Positions 19,041 to 28,279 of a stretch of 64,000 bases of DNA are shown here, one piece after another (the first letter of the stretch is position 1; every line of letters begins with the position of its first letter). Position numbers and translations under genes: made by a program. Location: assembly GCA_934294885.1 (NCBI GenBank), contig CAKRAK010000001.1, positions 170,434 to 234,433 on the forward strand. The letters run 5' to 3'. This DNA is from an uncultured Lachnospiraceae bacterium. GTDB taxonomy: Bacteria > Bacillota > Clostridia > Lachnospirales > Lachnospiraceae. Below the pieces are notes generated by a model. It had not been told where the DNA came from and made no database searches. It worked only from the letters and a program-made list of their open reading frames with translations.

Positions 19041-20231
19041 TTACCTGCCGTTGTCTTTATTTACAAGGGCACGCGTAGCCATATTTAATCGAAATTGTAA
19101 CTGTTCCTTTTCATATTTTTCCCGATAATATTCATAATTCGTTTTTTCTTTGTAATTATGAATACTTTCAATTAACGCACCTTCTATATCCGTTAACAAA
19201 ATAAAATCCAGAATTACGTCTTTTTTATCCGGCTTTTGAAACAAAAACTGAGGATCTCTTGTAAAGAATAAAACAGTGTCACCAATCAGCCGCTCTCCAT
19301 TGCTGTCCCATTGACTGTTACAATCCATAACCTTCGCCATACACGGATATTCACAAGGATCAATCCTTACGTCATGTGCCCTTTCGGGAATCTGAAACTG
19401 CAAATGGATCACACCCATTGCATCTTTATTCGCCATGATGACTTCTCTGTTTTCAGCACTGTAGCCATTTCCGTAATCATAATAAACCGTAACGGGAAAG
19501 GGATTCAAAAAACAGCTTTTATTACGCAACGGTGTATAGCTTCCTTCCACATACGCCTGAAAATTCCGCTCCATATAGATATAGGTCTGAATCTCCCTCT
19601 TTGAGAATCCAAAGTCCTCCAACACGTCCAGATTAATATAATCCAGTCTGCTGCCACCTACATTGCAATAATATAATACGCATCGAAACAGGAGAAAATG
19701 AAGTGGTATCGGAAAATGAAATGTCCATTCATAATCGATTGCAACCCACCGGTCATCCCGTATGATGATATTGGGAAAAATCATGTCAATATTCAAAAAA
19801 TCCGTTGCTTCCCATGCCGGGTCAATGTCAACATCCCCAAAGACTTCTATAAATTCCTTTGTCTTTTCAAACGCTGTTCTTTTATGGATTGCATTTATTT
19901 CATCTGCATATTGCTTTAACAGGGAAAGCATGCCTTCCCGGTTATCCTGTGTTGCCAATTCATCCAGATACTGTTCTAATGACATACCCTTTACATATTC
20001 AATCTCCAATATGTCATCACCTGTACAGCGGCAAATATCCATACGACTGTTTCTCATTAATTCCCGATAGGTTTCGTAGGTCACGATATTATTTTGTAAA
20101 TGATTCCTTCCGGAAGAATCATAACATTCTTTATAAACTCTTGGTTGTCCCTGATCCTCTTCTATTTTTGTAATGGTACAAAACGGAAGATTCCGCTCCG
20201 ACGTAAATTTAACATATTTTATATCAGACAT
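19041..20231 (-). CDS. Kinase-like protein (WbdD/APH-type phosphotransferase fold)
   Basis: 396 residues. A protein kinase/aminoglycoside phosphotransferase-like active site is visible: K34 in VYKECY, a hinge-like IEYVKGMSL, a catalytic loop N147-I-D149-M-I-F-P-N154, and a metal-binding I-D166-Y-E. Residues about 270-350 look beta-rich and the last 35 or so residues are charged and helical, possibly coiled coil. The ATG at 20231 has GGGG six bases upstream and lies one base after the methyltransferase stop; an eight-codon upstream extension is rejected. The order methyltransferase, kinase, helical tail matches that inside Gram-negative WbdD, which caps O-antigen chains. I infer glycan end-phosphorylation. 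A teichoic or sugar kinase is the alternative. Confidence 0.6.
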   Translation of the reverse strand: MSDIKYVKFTSERNLPFCTITKIEEDQGQPRVYKECYDSSGRNHLQNNIVTYETYRELMRNSRMDICRCTGDDILEIEYVKGMSLEQYLDELATQDNREGMLSLLKQYADEINAIHKRTAFEKTKEFIEVFGDVDIDPAWEATDFLNIDMIFPNIIIRDDRWVAIDYEWTFHFPIPLHFLLFRCVLYYCNVGGSRLDYINLDVLEDFGFSKREIQTYIYMERNFQAYVEGSYTPLRNKSCFLNPFPVTVYYDYGNGYSAENREVIMANKDAMGVIHLQFQIPERAHDVRIDPCEYPCMAKVMDCNSQWDSNGERLIGDTVLFFTRDPQFLFQKPDKKDVILDFILLTDIEGALIESIHNYKEKTNYEYYREKYEKEQLQFRLNMATRALVNKDNGR

Positions 20232-20232
20232 T

Positions 20233-21048
20233 TTATTCCCCTTTTTTCGCAACATACAGAAAGGTTGTCATATATTCGGATAATACACCGTCCCTCTTTG
20301 CTTCCTTTGTTATATTTTTTATATGCTCTAATTGAAATTCATTGTAATATAACTGATACATTCCGGCATCCACACCATGCCGGTTTAAATATTCCTTCTC
20401 ATATAATTCCATTGTAATTGTGCCATTTGGTACCGGAAAATATTCCTCTATCCTCCGGAATCCTACAGACTTTAATGCCTGTAAGCTTTGCTGTCCGGTC
20501 GCCATACATTCTAAGGGAATATCCTCTCTCCACCATGAAATCGGTGCATATTTGTTATCTACTCCGTATAACAGAATCCCCTGTTCCCTTAACAGCCTAT
20601 AAACCGCAGGCATCAGCTTCTTTTGTTTTTCAAATTCCAAATTCATTTCATTCATGATAATACAGTCAAAGGAGCCTTCCTCCAAGGAAGCCAACAGCGT
20701 ATCATAACTGCCTCCATATGCACGAAATCCATTTTGATGCTGCTTTGTTACATTCTGCAATAACAATTCAACATCAGCCTCTGCTGCCGTAACATCCTGA
20801 AATTGAGCAGTTAAGCACCTTGTCAGACCTCCGGTGGATGCCCCTAACTCTAACAGCTTACATTCCTTTGGCAGATTCAGCCAACGGACAATATTTCCCC
20901 GGTTTTCGGAAAACTGGTATACATATTCATATTCATTCTGCTTACACATTACAGCTTCATTTTTCATTTCTGCCTGCTTTAACCTGTCCTGTAGATTTTC
21001 TTCTTCCCGCTCCAAATCGATTTGAACATTTCTATAAGTAAATTTCAT
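20233..21048 (-). CDS. SAM-dependent methyltransferase
   Basis: 271 residues. The class I fold is shown by LLELGASTGGLTRCL (65-79, SAM-binding glycine loop) and an acidic residue at the end of strand 2 (AAEADVELL). The first 50 residues are charged and helical. The ATG at 21048 is best supported, with GGAAGG eight bases upstream; earlier in-frame ATGs at 21054 and 21090 have poor sites. It is followed after one base by the kinase-like gene, so the two are translated together. Target unknown; by analogy with WbdD it could methylate the phosphate or sugar at the end of the chain exported by the Wzm/Wzt transporter. Confidence 0.75.
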   Translation of the reverse strand: MKFTYRNVQIDLEREEENLQDRLKQAEMKNEAVMCKQNEYEYVYQFSENRGNIVRWLNLPKECKLLELGASTGGLTRCLTAQFQDVTAAEADVELLLQNVTKQHQNGFRAYGGSYDTLLASLEEGSFDCIIMNEMNLEFEKQKKLMPAVYRLLREQGILLYGVDNKYAPISWWREDIPLECMATGQQSLQALKSVGFRRIEEYFPVPNGTITMELYEKEYLNRHGVDAGMYQLYYNEFQLEHIKNITKEAKRDGVLSEYMTTFLYVAKKGE

Positions 21049-21113
21049 TTTCATTTCCTTCCCTGTTCTAAGTCTCCGGCCATTTTTCATGAATCAAAAC
21101 AAATTCCCTTCTC

Positions 21114-21156
21114 ATAAAAAAAATCCACAAATAGCGCTTCTATCAGTGGATTTTAG
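21114..21156 (-). terminator. Intrinsic terminator inside the glycan locus
   Basis: On the minus strand AAATCCAC pairs with GTGGATTT, with an inner ATAG/CTAT helix, followed by a run of T residues. It lies about 53 bases after the FemAB-like stop and before the methyltransferase gene. No strong promoter is evident between it and that gene, so partial readthrough or a weak promoter is needed. Confidence 0.75.
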
Positions 21157-21208
21157 AATAAAATACGACTACCACCACTTCTTCAGTTCAGCAGATGTAT
21201 TCATTTTA

Positions 21209-22207
21209 TTATATTGACGTCAAATCACAATAATAGGTCAGATTATTGCAGTAGGAGCTGCCAAAATCTTCCTTACTGGTAATCAGTCCCATGTTCAGAT
21301 ATTGTCCCAGATTTTCAGTGGCCGTTCCCCAAGAAACCAGACGGTAATCCCGCTGCCTCATTGCCTGAAGCATACAATAATACATATAAGTCATCGGACT
21401 TAATTTGCCATATGCCTGACGTGCTGCCAGATACTGGGTATGTGCAACTCTTATATTATCAAAATAAAACATCATAGAGCCTGCCAGCATTTTCTCATCT
21501 TTGTACACACCAAAAAAACCACATTCCTTTGTCAGGCGGGAATTTTTAAACTCTAATAATTCTTCTATCGTATGTACCGGTTTCGTATCATATTTACCAA
21601 GATTCTCACATAAAATATCATAGAACTCTTTTATCTCTGCTTCCGACTCCAATTCCTTAAGCACCAGACCTTCTTTGATACAATTATTTACATTGGTTCT
21701 TTTTCCCTGGGCAAAGTTCGATGTAATATCTTCCTTATATCCGTCAAAATCCACGTAGGTGCTTAATTCCTTGTATTCTGTAAAACCGTGATACTGATAC
21801 GCATATTGGAACAAATCCGACTCAACCTTTGAGAATATGTCGGATGTCTGCTTTAAATAAACGGCTTCAAATCCCTCTTCCTTCAAAAACTGCTTTAATT
21901 CTTCTATCATTGCCACCACATATTTTGCACAATAATGCTTCTTATCAATGATAATCCCTCCAAAGGTGGTTCCACGATGAGAATAAAAAACCCGCTTTCC
22001 ATCCAATTCTACTTCACAGCCGGGACATAAGGCAGCCAGATTGTTTTTTGCATTATAAATCATCAAAGATACATCCTTAAATCTTCCCTTTGGATGATAA
22101 TTTAAGAAATTACGGCTTTGTAAAAAAGTACCGTTTATTGACTTCTCTGTAATAAACTGATCCCATTCCTTTTCATTTGTATCTTCATAGTAACGAAACT
22201 GAAACAT
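21209..22207 (-). CDS. FemAB-like GNAT acyltransferase
   Basis: 332 residues, the length of a two-half GNAT protein. Typical segments: NGTFLQSRNFLNYHP near residue 25, YSHRGTTFGGIII, an EGFEAVYLKQ strand, AQGKRTNVNNCIKEGL in the middle, and MLAGSMMFYF with KLSPMTYMYYCML toward the end. Some relatives transfer amino acids from tRNA to peptidoglycan; others acylate amino sugars. It directly follows an aminotransferase and a ketoisomerase gene, so I infer that it acylates the amino group of a 3-amino-3,6-dideoxyhexose. The start has AAGGAG five bases upstream. It is the last gene before the internal terminator. Confidence 0.75.
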   Translation of the reverse strand: MFQFRYYEDTNEKEWDQFITEKSINGTFLQSRNFLNYHPKGRFKDVSLMIYNAKNNLAALCPGCEVELDGKRVFYSHRGTTFGGIIIDKKHYCAKYVVAMIEELKQFLKEEGFEAVYLKQTSDIFSKVESDLFQYAYQYHGFTEYKELSTYVDFDGYKEDITSNFAQGKRTNVNNCIKEGLVLKELESEAEIKEFYDILCENLGKYDTKPVHTIEELLEFKNSRLTKECGFFGVYKDEKMLAGSMMFYFDNIRVAHTQYLAARQAYGKLSPMTYMYYCMLQAMRQRDYRLVSWGTATENLGQYLNMGLITSKEDFGSSYCNNLTYYCDLTSI

Positions 22208-22221
22208 TTTTTCTCCTTCAC

Positions 22222-23322
22222 TTATCCTTCAAAGCTGTTAATCTTATCAATAATATAGCCAACTTCTTCCTCTGTCATACCATAATACATCGGGATGCTT
22301 AACTGTGTATCGGAAATCTTCTCCGCAATCGGAAAGGCTCCCTTTTCAAATCCCAATTCCCGATATGCACCCTGCAAATGCATCGGAATCGGATAATGGC
22401 GGTTTGTTCCGATTCCATTCTCCTCCAGATATGCAGCCAGCTCATCTCTTTTATTACAGCGGATTGCAAAAATATGATATACATGGGTGGCATCCTCCGC
22501 AGTAACCGGCAATGTAATCTGCGGATTATGAATTCCATTCAAATAACGTCTTGCGGTTTCGTTCCGATTTGCATTCCACTGATCCAGATAACGAAGCTTC
22601 ACTCTTAAAAATGCCGCCTGCATCTCATCTAACCGGGAGTTATTCCCTTTGTAAATATGATGATATTTGTAATCAGAGCCGTAATTGCCAAGAGCTCTTA
22701 CCTTGTCTGCCAGCTCTTTGTCATTTGTTACCATGGCTCCACCGTCACCTAACGCACCCAGATTCTTGCCCGGATAAAAGCTGAATCCCGCTGCATCACC
22801 GAGGCTGCCGGTTTTCTTTCCTTTATAGGTGGCACCATGGGCCTGGGCAGAATCCTCGATTACCTTAAGACCGTAAGCATCTGCAAGCTTGTTAATCTCA
22901 TCCATACAAGCCGGCTGTCCGTATAAATGCACTGCCATAATTGCTTTTGTTTTTTTTGTAATCTTTTCTTCAATCTTTGACGGATCAATATTATAATAAT
23001 CTATTACCGGTTCAACAAAAACCGGAGTTGCTCCTACATAAGATACTGCCAGCGCTGTTGCAATATATGTATTGGACGGAACAATCACCTCATCTCCCTC
23101 TCCGATACCATATGCCTTCAAGGTTAAAAACAATGCGTCTAAACCATTGCCACAGCCCACACAATAGTTCACACCACAATAATTTGCAAATTCCTGTTCA
23201 AACTGTTTTAGCTGATTACCCTGTATAAACCAGTTACTTTGATACACATCCTGAAATGCCTGATACATTTCATCTTTGATTTCATTATGCATCGCCTCAA
23301 ATGATACAAAAGGAATCTTCAT
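22222..23322 (-). CDS. DegT/DnrJ/EryC1 sugar aminotransferase (FdtB-like)
   Basis: 366 residues, normal for the family. PLP-dependent conversion of a keto nucleotide-sugar to an amino sugar. Seen: FVSFEAMHNEIKDE at the start, GCGNGLDALFLTLKA, VIEDSAQAHGA (D157 contacts PLP) and SFYPGKNLGALGDGGAM with K186 as the Schiff base lysine. It lies 14 bases after the FdtA-like gene, with a GGGAGGG site before the ATG. With that partner it probably makes dTDP-Fuc3N or dTDP-Qui3N. The dTDP-glucose dehydratase (RmlB) needed upstream is not in the window. Confidence 0.9.
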   Translation of the reverse strand: MKIPFVSFEAMHNEIKDEMYQAFQDVYQSNWFIQGNQLKQFEQEFANYCGVNYCVGCGNGLDALFLTLKAYGIGEGDEVIVPSNTYIATALAVSYVGATPVFVEPVIDYYNIDPSKIEEKITKKTKAIMAVHLYGQPACMDEINKLADAYGLKVIEDSAQAHGATYKGKKTGSLGDAAGFSFYPGKNLGALGDGGAMVTNDKELADKVRALGNYGSDYKYHHIYKGNNSRLDEMQAAFLRVKLRYLDQWNANRNETARRYLNGIHNPQITLPVTAEDATHVYHIFAIRCNKRDELAAYLEENGIGTNRHYPIPMHLQGAYRELGFEKGAFPIAEKISDTQLSIPMYYGMTEEEVGYIIDKINSFEG

Positions 23323-23336
23323 CTTTTTCCCTCCCG

Positions 23337-23756
23337 TTACTGAATTTCTTTTTTCTTTTGCTCCTCAACATACTCTAAAAATACGTCGTAATCTCTGATG
23401 TAATCTTCTTCTTTATAATAGTCAGACGCCAATACCATTAAAACTGCATCCTTTGAAAAATCAAACATTTCTCTCCACATTGCATTGGAAACATATAAGC
23501 CCTCATATGGTTTTTCCAATGGAACCACCTTTTTTTCGGTTCCGTCATCCAATAAAATCTTACATGTCCCGTGGATACAGATTAAAATCTGTTCCAATGA
23601 TTTATGGGCATGATAGCCTCTTCTGACACCTGCCCCGGTATCATACATATAATATACTCTTTTTATCTCAAAGGGAATATCCTTATGCTCCTCTAAAGCA
23701 ACCAACTGTCCCCTTTCGTCTCCATGTTGTTGAAATGCGTACTTTACAACCTGCAT
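23337..23756 (-). CDS. FdtA/WxcM-like dTDP-4-keto-6-deoxyglucose 3,4-ketoisomerase
   Basis: 139 residues, a single cupin domain. Characteristic features are DERGQLVALEE, IPFEIKRVYYMYD, the active-site RGYHAHKSLEQ histidine pair, and the C-terminal LASDYYKEEDYIRDYDVFL. The enzyme shifts the keto group of dTDP-4-keto-6-deoxyglucose from C4 to C3, ahead of the aminotransferase encoded next. Whether the product is the galacto (Fuc3N) or gluco (Qui3N) form cannot be told by eye. AAAGGAG lies upstream of the ATG. Confidence 0.9.
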   Translation of the reverse strand: MQVVKYAFQQHGDERGQLVALEEHKDIPFEIKRVYYMYDTGAGVRRGYHAHKSLEQILICIHGTCKILLDDGTEKKVVPLEKPYEGLYVSNAMWREMFDFSKDAVLMVLASDYYKEEDYIRDYDVFLEYVEEQKKKEIQ

Positions 23757-23776
23757 CTGTAATCTCCTTTGACCTG

Positions 23777-24730
23777 TTAAAACTCATTTCTATCCATAAA
23801 ACTGCTTTCCTTTATCCGTGGCTCATGTTTTTTGAAAAGCCTGCAATATGCGGATATACACAAATACCGAATGGCATCCGGATTCAAAAACAGTCTGAAT
23901 AAAGTTCTTATATATATATTCTGAAATACATTAAAGATTCGTACCTGCTGTCTTTTTTTTACAAAGGGATGGTTTTTGTAATTACGATACAATTCCTGAT
24001 AAAACCGGTCTACATCTTCGGCTAAAAGCTTGGCAAACCTGCTGTTTCCACCGGCAGATACCCCTGCTTCCACCTCGTATAGCACCGTATAAGCATCTAT
24101 CATTTCCATCTTATGACCTTCCATTCCGGCAAGTACCTGAAATATGTCCTCTTCATATATAACATAACTTTCTATTTTCTTCAAATATTCCAAATAAAAT
24201 TCTCTCTTATAGCACATACACGCACCGGATACATTATCACTATACAGCACCAGATTTTTTAAAATCCTTCTTTGAGAATTGCCTCTTCTGTATGCCTGTA
24301 TGTCAAAAGGATGGCAAAAGCTTTCGTAATGAATGATTCCATCTTTATCTCTGTGATATCCTCTCATCAATCCAAAACACTGCTGGCATTGCCGTTCCTC
24401 AAAAAAATCATAGATTCTTGAAAGGGAGGTTTCATTGTAGAACGCATCCCCCGGTCCAAAATCTCTGACATAAGTTCCCCTTGCATGCTCCAATGCGGAA
24501 ATGAGATTTTTAACCGTTCCCTGATTTTCTTCATGGGGAATCAGCACATAATTTTCAAAATGATTCTCTCTGAAATAATCTTCAATCTGAGAAAAGCAGT
24601 TATCCTCCGAACCATCATCGGAAATAACAATCTCATAATCATCAAAATCCTGTTTCAGAATCGATTTTAATGTGAATAATACTTTTTCAATTTTAGGATT
24701 ATACGTAACAACGATAACAGAAAACTTCAT
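23777..24730 (-). CDS. Glycosyltransferase family 2
   Basis: 317 residues. GT-A core: FSVIVVTYNPKIEKVLFTL, YEIVISDDGSEDN, NQGTVKNLISALEHARG and, in place of a classic DxD, RDFGPGDAF. A C-terminal basic, hydrophobic stretch (FQNIYIRTLFRLFLNPDA) may bind the membrane. It precedes the amino-sugar cassette, so it is a reasonable candidate to transfer that amino sugar; this is inference from position. AGGAG lies seven bases before the ATG. Confidence 0.83.
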   Translation of the reverse strand: MKFSVIVVTYNPKIEKVLFTLKSILKQDFDDYEIVISDDGSEDNCFSQIEDYFRENHFENYVLIPHEENQGTVKNLISALEHARGTYVRDFGPGDAFYNETSLSRIYDFFEERQCQQCFGLMRGYHRDKDGIIHYESFCHPFDIQAYRRGNSQRRILKNLVLYSDNVSGACMCYKREFYLEYLKKIESYVIYEEDIFQVLAGMEGHKMEMIDAYTVLYEVEAGVSAGGNSRFAKLLAEDVDRFYQELYRNYKNHPFVKKRQQVRIFNVFQNIYIRTLFRLFLNPDAIRYLCISAYCRLFKKHEPRIKESSFMDRNEF

Positions 24731-24740
24731 CTATAAGCTC

Positions 24741-26534
24741 CTACCCTTCATTTTCAACAGGACTTTTCTTCGACGGTTCAACCTTGGCAATATATCCGTA
24801 TTCATTTTCATAAACCTTTTCCAAGGAGTCAAAATAGGACTGATATTGCTGATAAAATTCCCCATCCCTTAGTACCATTACATAATCTGTTTTTGCAAGC
24901 TGTGCAAAAAAATCCTCCGGCTCCATATCCCAGCATTTCAACTGATTATTTCTCTGACCGGTAATGGCTTCCATCCAGAAATAATCTTCCCAATAACAAA
25001 CAATAGGAATATATTGATCCGTATCCTTTAATTCATGTACCGCATATCGATAAATTTCTATCTTTCCCGGCGGATATTCCGGATTTCCAATGGCATCCTC
25101 ATTAAACATGAAAATGTCACAAAAAGCTCTGGAATTATGATTTGCCGTAAACCGGTCATTTTGGTTCTGTATCCGGTCCTCAATTTTATAATAACCGACA
25201 AACAGTGTAAACAGCCACATAAAAGCACCCATAGCCACCAAAGCTCTGCCCTTTTTTTCAACATAGGAAATACCAACAAATGCCAAAACAAAAACAACCA
25301 GCCACAAAAGGTAATAGTTCTTGTAAAAATAATACGAAGATACCCGTCCTGTCATTCCCAGACCAAACATGGCAAAAATAAAGCATACCAATAACGGAAA
25401 GATATACAATATTATCCAGTTCTTTCGTTCCTTTTTTAAATGGTAATATCCATAAAGGGCAAATGGTATCAGTAATACAAAATTAGAAAATAAATCCTTA
25501 TAGATACCGCCCTCCTGAGCAAAAGCAGAACCCACTGTTGTACCGCCTTCACCGAATATTCCACGATAAGTAAAATAAATTCCCAAAACGGTAGGAACCA
25601 AAAAAATTCCGAGACATACCTTCACGGTATCAAGGGAAACCAGCCGGGCACAGGTCTTTTGTCTGTATAATACACAGAAAAGTATAGAAAAAAATACTAC
25701 CGGCATAAACAAAACGTAACACTCAATCACACCAAGACAGCAAAGAGATACCATGAACACGCCTGCCCATTTTGAAAACTCTCCCTGAATATATCCATCC
25801 ACAATCATCATGGTTACCCCTATGATGGTAACGCACATTCCAAGATAGGTAAAACCAAAAACCGTACTGTTTAACGGATAGCCACAAATATAAATAAGTG
25901 TTGCCAATACCCCTGCAAGCTTTAAGTAACGATCCTTTAAATATTTACGAATCACGCCGTAAAATACCAGACCCGCCAATAAAAGCCAGAGAATATCTCC
26001 CAAAACATATATCTGATAATACCGGGTTACATCCCGAAAGGGGGCAAGCAGTGCAATTAACAATCCATTATGAAAGCTTGCATAATACATAGCTGTAACC
26101 TGTTGTTCCTGCATCATATCAAAGGCATTTTTAAAATGCTGAGCCGGATCGATTGCCATATAGCGAATATGAAGATCCAATCCGAATCTATGATACCCTG
26201 CCCGGGCGACGCAGAGAAAAACCCCAAGCCATGCAAGAATATCTATCTTTTCATAACGATAGCTTTGTACACCTTTGCGTCTGAGCATTACATACCAGAG
26301 AACAACCGCAGCCACTCCATTGGTAATTCCCACACTAACCAGATTAACCGGTATATGAACAATCGTTCCCAAAGCAGCAAAAATACATTGATAAAAGGAA
26401 ACCAGTAATGCCGAAACCGGTATCCATGTTGCACCATATAACTCCCGGTGGGTTTTTTTAATCCGATACACTCCGGTGGCACAGCCCACAAATGAAACAA
26501 TATAAAATAAAGATGCGATTACCGACGGCTTCAT
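24741..26534 (-). CDS. Polytopic membrane protein, putative GT-C glycosyltransferase
   Basis: 597 residues with about twelve to thirteen hydrophobic segments followed by a soluble tail from about residue 445 to 597. An outward loop near residues 118-140 holds DLHIRYMAIDPAQHFKNA, with an Asp-Pro...His arrangement reminiscent of GT-C catalytic loops. The tail contains FDIFMFNEDA-like and YWEDYFWMEA segments I cannot assign. Surrounding genes build polyprenyl-linked sugars, so a role in adding a sugar to the glycan outside the cell is plausible. The family cannot be named with confidence. Confidence 0.55.
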   Translation of the reverse strand: MKPSVIASLFYIVSFVGCATGVYRIKKTHRELYGATWIPVSALLVSFYQCIFAALGTIVHIPVNLVSVGITNGVAAVVLWYVMLRRKGVQSYRYEKIDILAWLGVFLCVARAGYHRFGLDLHIRYMAIDPAQHFKNAFDMMQEQQVTAMYYASFHNGLLIALLAPFRDVTRYYQIYVLGDILWLLLAGLVFYGVIRKYLKDRYLKLAGVLATLIYICGYPLNSTVFGFTYLGMCVTIIGVTMMIVDGYIQGEFSKWAGVFMVSLCCLGVIECYVLFMPVVFFSILFCVLYRQKTCARLVSLDTVKVCLGIFLVPTVLGIYFTYRGIFGEGGTTVGSAFAQEGGIYKDLFSNFVLLIPFALYGYYHLKKERKNWIILYIFPLLVCFIFAMFGLGMTGRVSSYYFYKNYYLLWLVVFVLAFVGISYVEKKGRALVAMGAFMWLFTLFVGYYKIEDRIQNQNDRFTANHNSRAFCDIFMFNEDAIGNPEYPPGKIEIYRYAVHELKDTDQYIPIVCYWEDYFWMEAITGQRNNQLKCWDMEPEDFFAQLAKTDYVMVLRDGEFYQQYQSYFDSLEKVYENEYGYIAKVEPSKKSPVENEG

Positions 26535-26582
26535 ACCAAATAATCCTCCTCCAAAAATATGTTCTTCCCTTACAGCCCTTCC

Positions 26583-27485
26583 TTATAATCTTCCGATTAA
26601 CATGACTGCCCGAAGAAAAATCTCATCTAACACCTTCTGTCTGAAATACCGGGGATAAAAGACCTTTTTCAGGGTATTTACCGGATGAAATCCCTGCTTT
26701 GTAAAAAGTGCCAGTACCTTTTGATCCTCCTTTGACAACTGACTTCCAAAAAGCTGTTCAAACTCTATAATCTGTTCCCTAATCTTTTTGAAATAACCAT
26801 TCAAAAACAGCTTTTTAAACCGCCATACCTGAAACTGAAAGAAACTAACCTCCTCACCGCTGACATTTGCATTGTGTCTGCGGTACTTTACAGTAGCGCG
26901 TTCATCATAAACAACCTGTCCTAATCCTGAGCATAACATATACATCCACCAGTCATGTCCCTGAGAATGCTTTGGCATGTTGGCAACTGTCATTTCCTGT
27001 GCCTTTTTATTAAAACAGCTGTTAAAACCAAGAGGCACACAGTCTACAATGGAATTGCGGAAGGATAACTTGTTACCCTTGGATTCATGATGTGCAATAA
27101 ACTTCATATCTCCATCATAAAAATCATAATTGGAAAAATACAAAACAGGCTTCGTATGATCCACATCCTTTAATTTTTCCAATGCCATCTCCACCTTTTG
27201 GGGAAACCAGACATCATCCTGATCCGAGAAGAAAAAGAAGTCCCCATCTCCCCCATGCTCTATTAACCAGAAAAAACTAGCCACAAAACCAACGTTTTTG
27301 CCTAGTTCTAACTGAATCAATCCTTTTTTTTCGTATTCCTTTAATATATCAACCGTTCCATCAACAGAACCGTCATCCCGTACAATTAATTCCAGCTCCT
27401 GATAAGTCTGATTTAAAATACTATCAATTTGTTCTTCTATATAACGTGCTCCATTATATGCGGAAAGCAATACCTTTACCTTCAT
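26583..27485 (-). CDS. Glycosyltransferase family 2, rhamnosyltransferase (RgpB-like)
   Basis: 300 residues. The start VKVLLSAYNGARYIEEQIDS, the LIVRDDGSVDGT segment and FFFSDQDDVWFPQKVE match the RgpB/GacC group that extends streptococcal rhamnan chains with L-rhamnose. Later features are GHDWWMYML and a K-Y-R-R-H-N acceptor-side motif. The ATG overlaps the stop codon of the preceding GT2 gene by four bases (ATGA), implying coupled translation. Rhamnose specificity is inferred from resemblance only. Confidence 0.8.
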   Translation of the reverse strand: MKVKVLLSAYNGARYIEEQIDSILNQTYQELELIVRDDGSVDGTVDILKEYEKKGLIQLELGKNVGFVASFFWLIEHGGDGDFFFFSDQDDVWFPQKVEMALEKLKDVDHTKPVLYFSNYDFYDGDMKFIAHHESKGNKLSFRNSIVDCVPLGFNSCFNKKAQEMTVANMPKHSQGHDWWMYMLCSGLGQVVYDERATVKYRRHNANVSGEEVSFFQFQVWRFKKLFLNGYFKKIREQIIEFEQLFGSQLSKEDQKVLALFTKQGFHPVNTLKKVFYPRYFRQKVLDEIFLRAVMLIGRL

Positions 27486-28279
27486 AAGTTGTTTGAATCC
27501 TCACTTTTTTGATAAAATTTGCATAATATTTTTGCAATCCATTTTGGCCAGAATTTCAGATACATCTCCATATCCTCACTGCCTCTTCCGGTCTCTCTTA
27601 TGGTTGCAGAGGTCTCTGATTCTTCATGAATCCGATGAGCCATCAAAGGCTTCCCTACATATAAAAACTCACCCTTTCTGCGGGACAGATTCTCCCATGC
27701 TTCCCAGTCTTCATTGGTACGGAAATGATTCCGGAATATCACCTCCGGCATATTATCACGGAAATATGCTACAGAAGGACAGCAAATAGGGGAACCAAAG
27801 GATAAGATTCTTCTTCTCATCCAAATACTTTTCTGCCAGATGGAAAACCGTAATGGCCACATCATAAGCCTCTTAATCTTTAACAACGTATTCTTGTGAA
27901 CAATTTCTCCATCCCGAAGTTCATCATAATCCGTTGAAAAAATAATCGGATTCTTCGCTTTTTTTGTCATCTCCAATAATTTTTCCACGTAGGTATCATA
28001 ATAAATATCATCCTGATGGGCAATTGTAACAATCGGGGTATCACACTGATGATACGCAAAGGTCCAATCCTGAGTGATACCATGCTCACCATGGTTTACA
28101 TAATACTGAATTTCGTATTTTTTACAAACATTTTCGATGTATTCACAAGGAGTCGATGTTGCAAGAATAATCTTAGATGGTACCGTCTGGTTTTGTAACG
28201 ACTGAATACACTCCTCCAAATACGGACTTTCTTTATATGCACATAATGCAAATGTGTGCTGATTATTTATCTGACTCAT
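27482..28279 (-). CDS. Glycosyltransferase family 2
   Basis: 265 residues. Shows TFALCAYKESPYLEECIQSL, a short IILATSTP strand and VTIAHQDDIYYDTYVE in the DxD position. The ATG at 28279 has GGAG seven bases upstream and overlaps the DUF2304 gene by 17 bases; a 14-codon upstream extension is rejected. It ends in a four-base overlap with the RgpB-like gene. Cytosolic sugar transfer to a lipid-linked glycan is likely; donor unknown. Confidence 0.78.
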   Translation of the reverse strand: MSQINNQHTFALCAYKESPYLEECIQSLQNQTVPSKIILATSTPCEYIENVCKKYEIQYYVNHGEHGITQDWTFAYHQCDTPIVTIAHQDDIYYDTYVEKLLEMTKKAKNPIIFSTDYDELRDGEIVHKNTLLKIKRLMMWPLRFSIWQKSIWMRRRILSFGSPICCPSVAYFRDNMPEVIFRNHFRTNEDWEAWENLSRRKGEFLYVGKPLMAHRIHEESETSATIRETGRGSEDMEMYLKFWPKWIAKILCKFYQKSEDSNNL

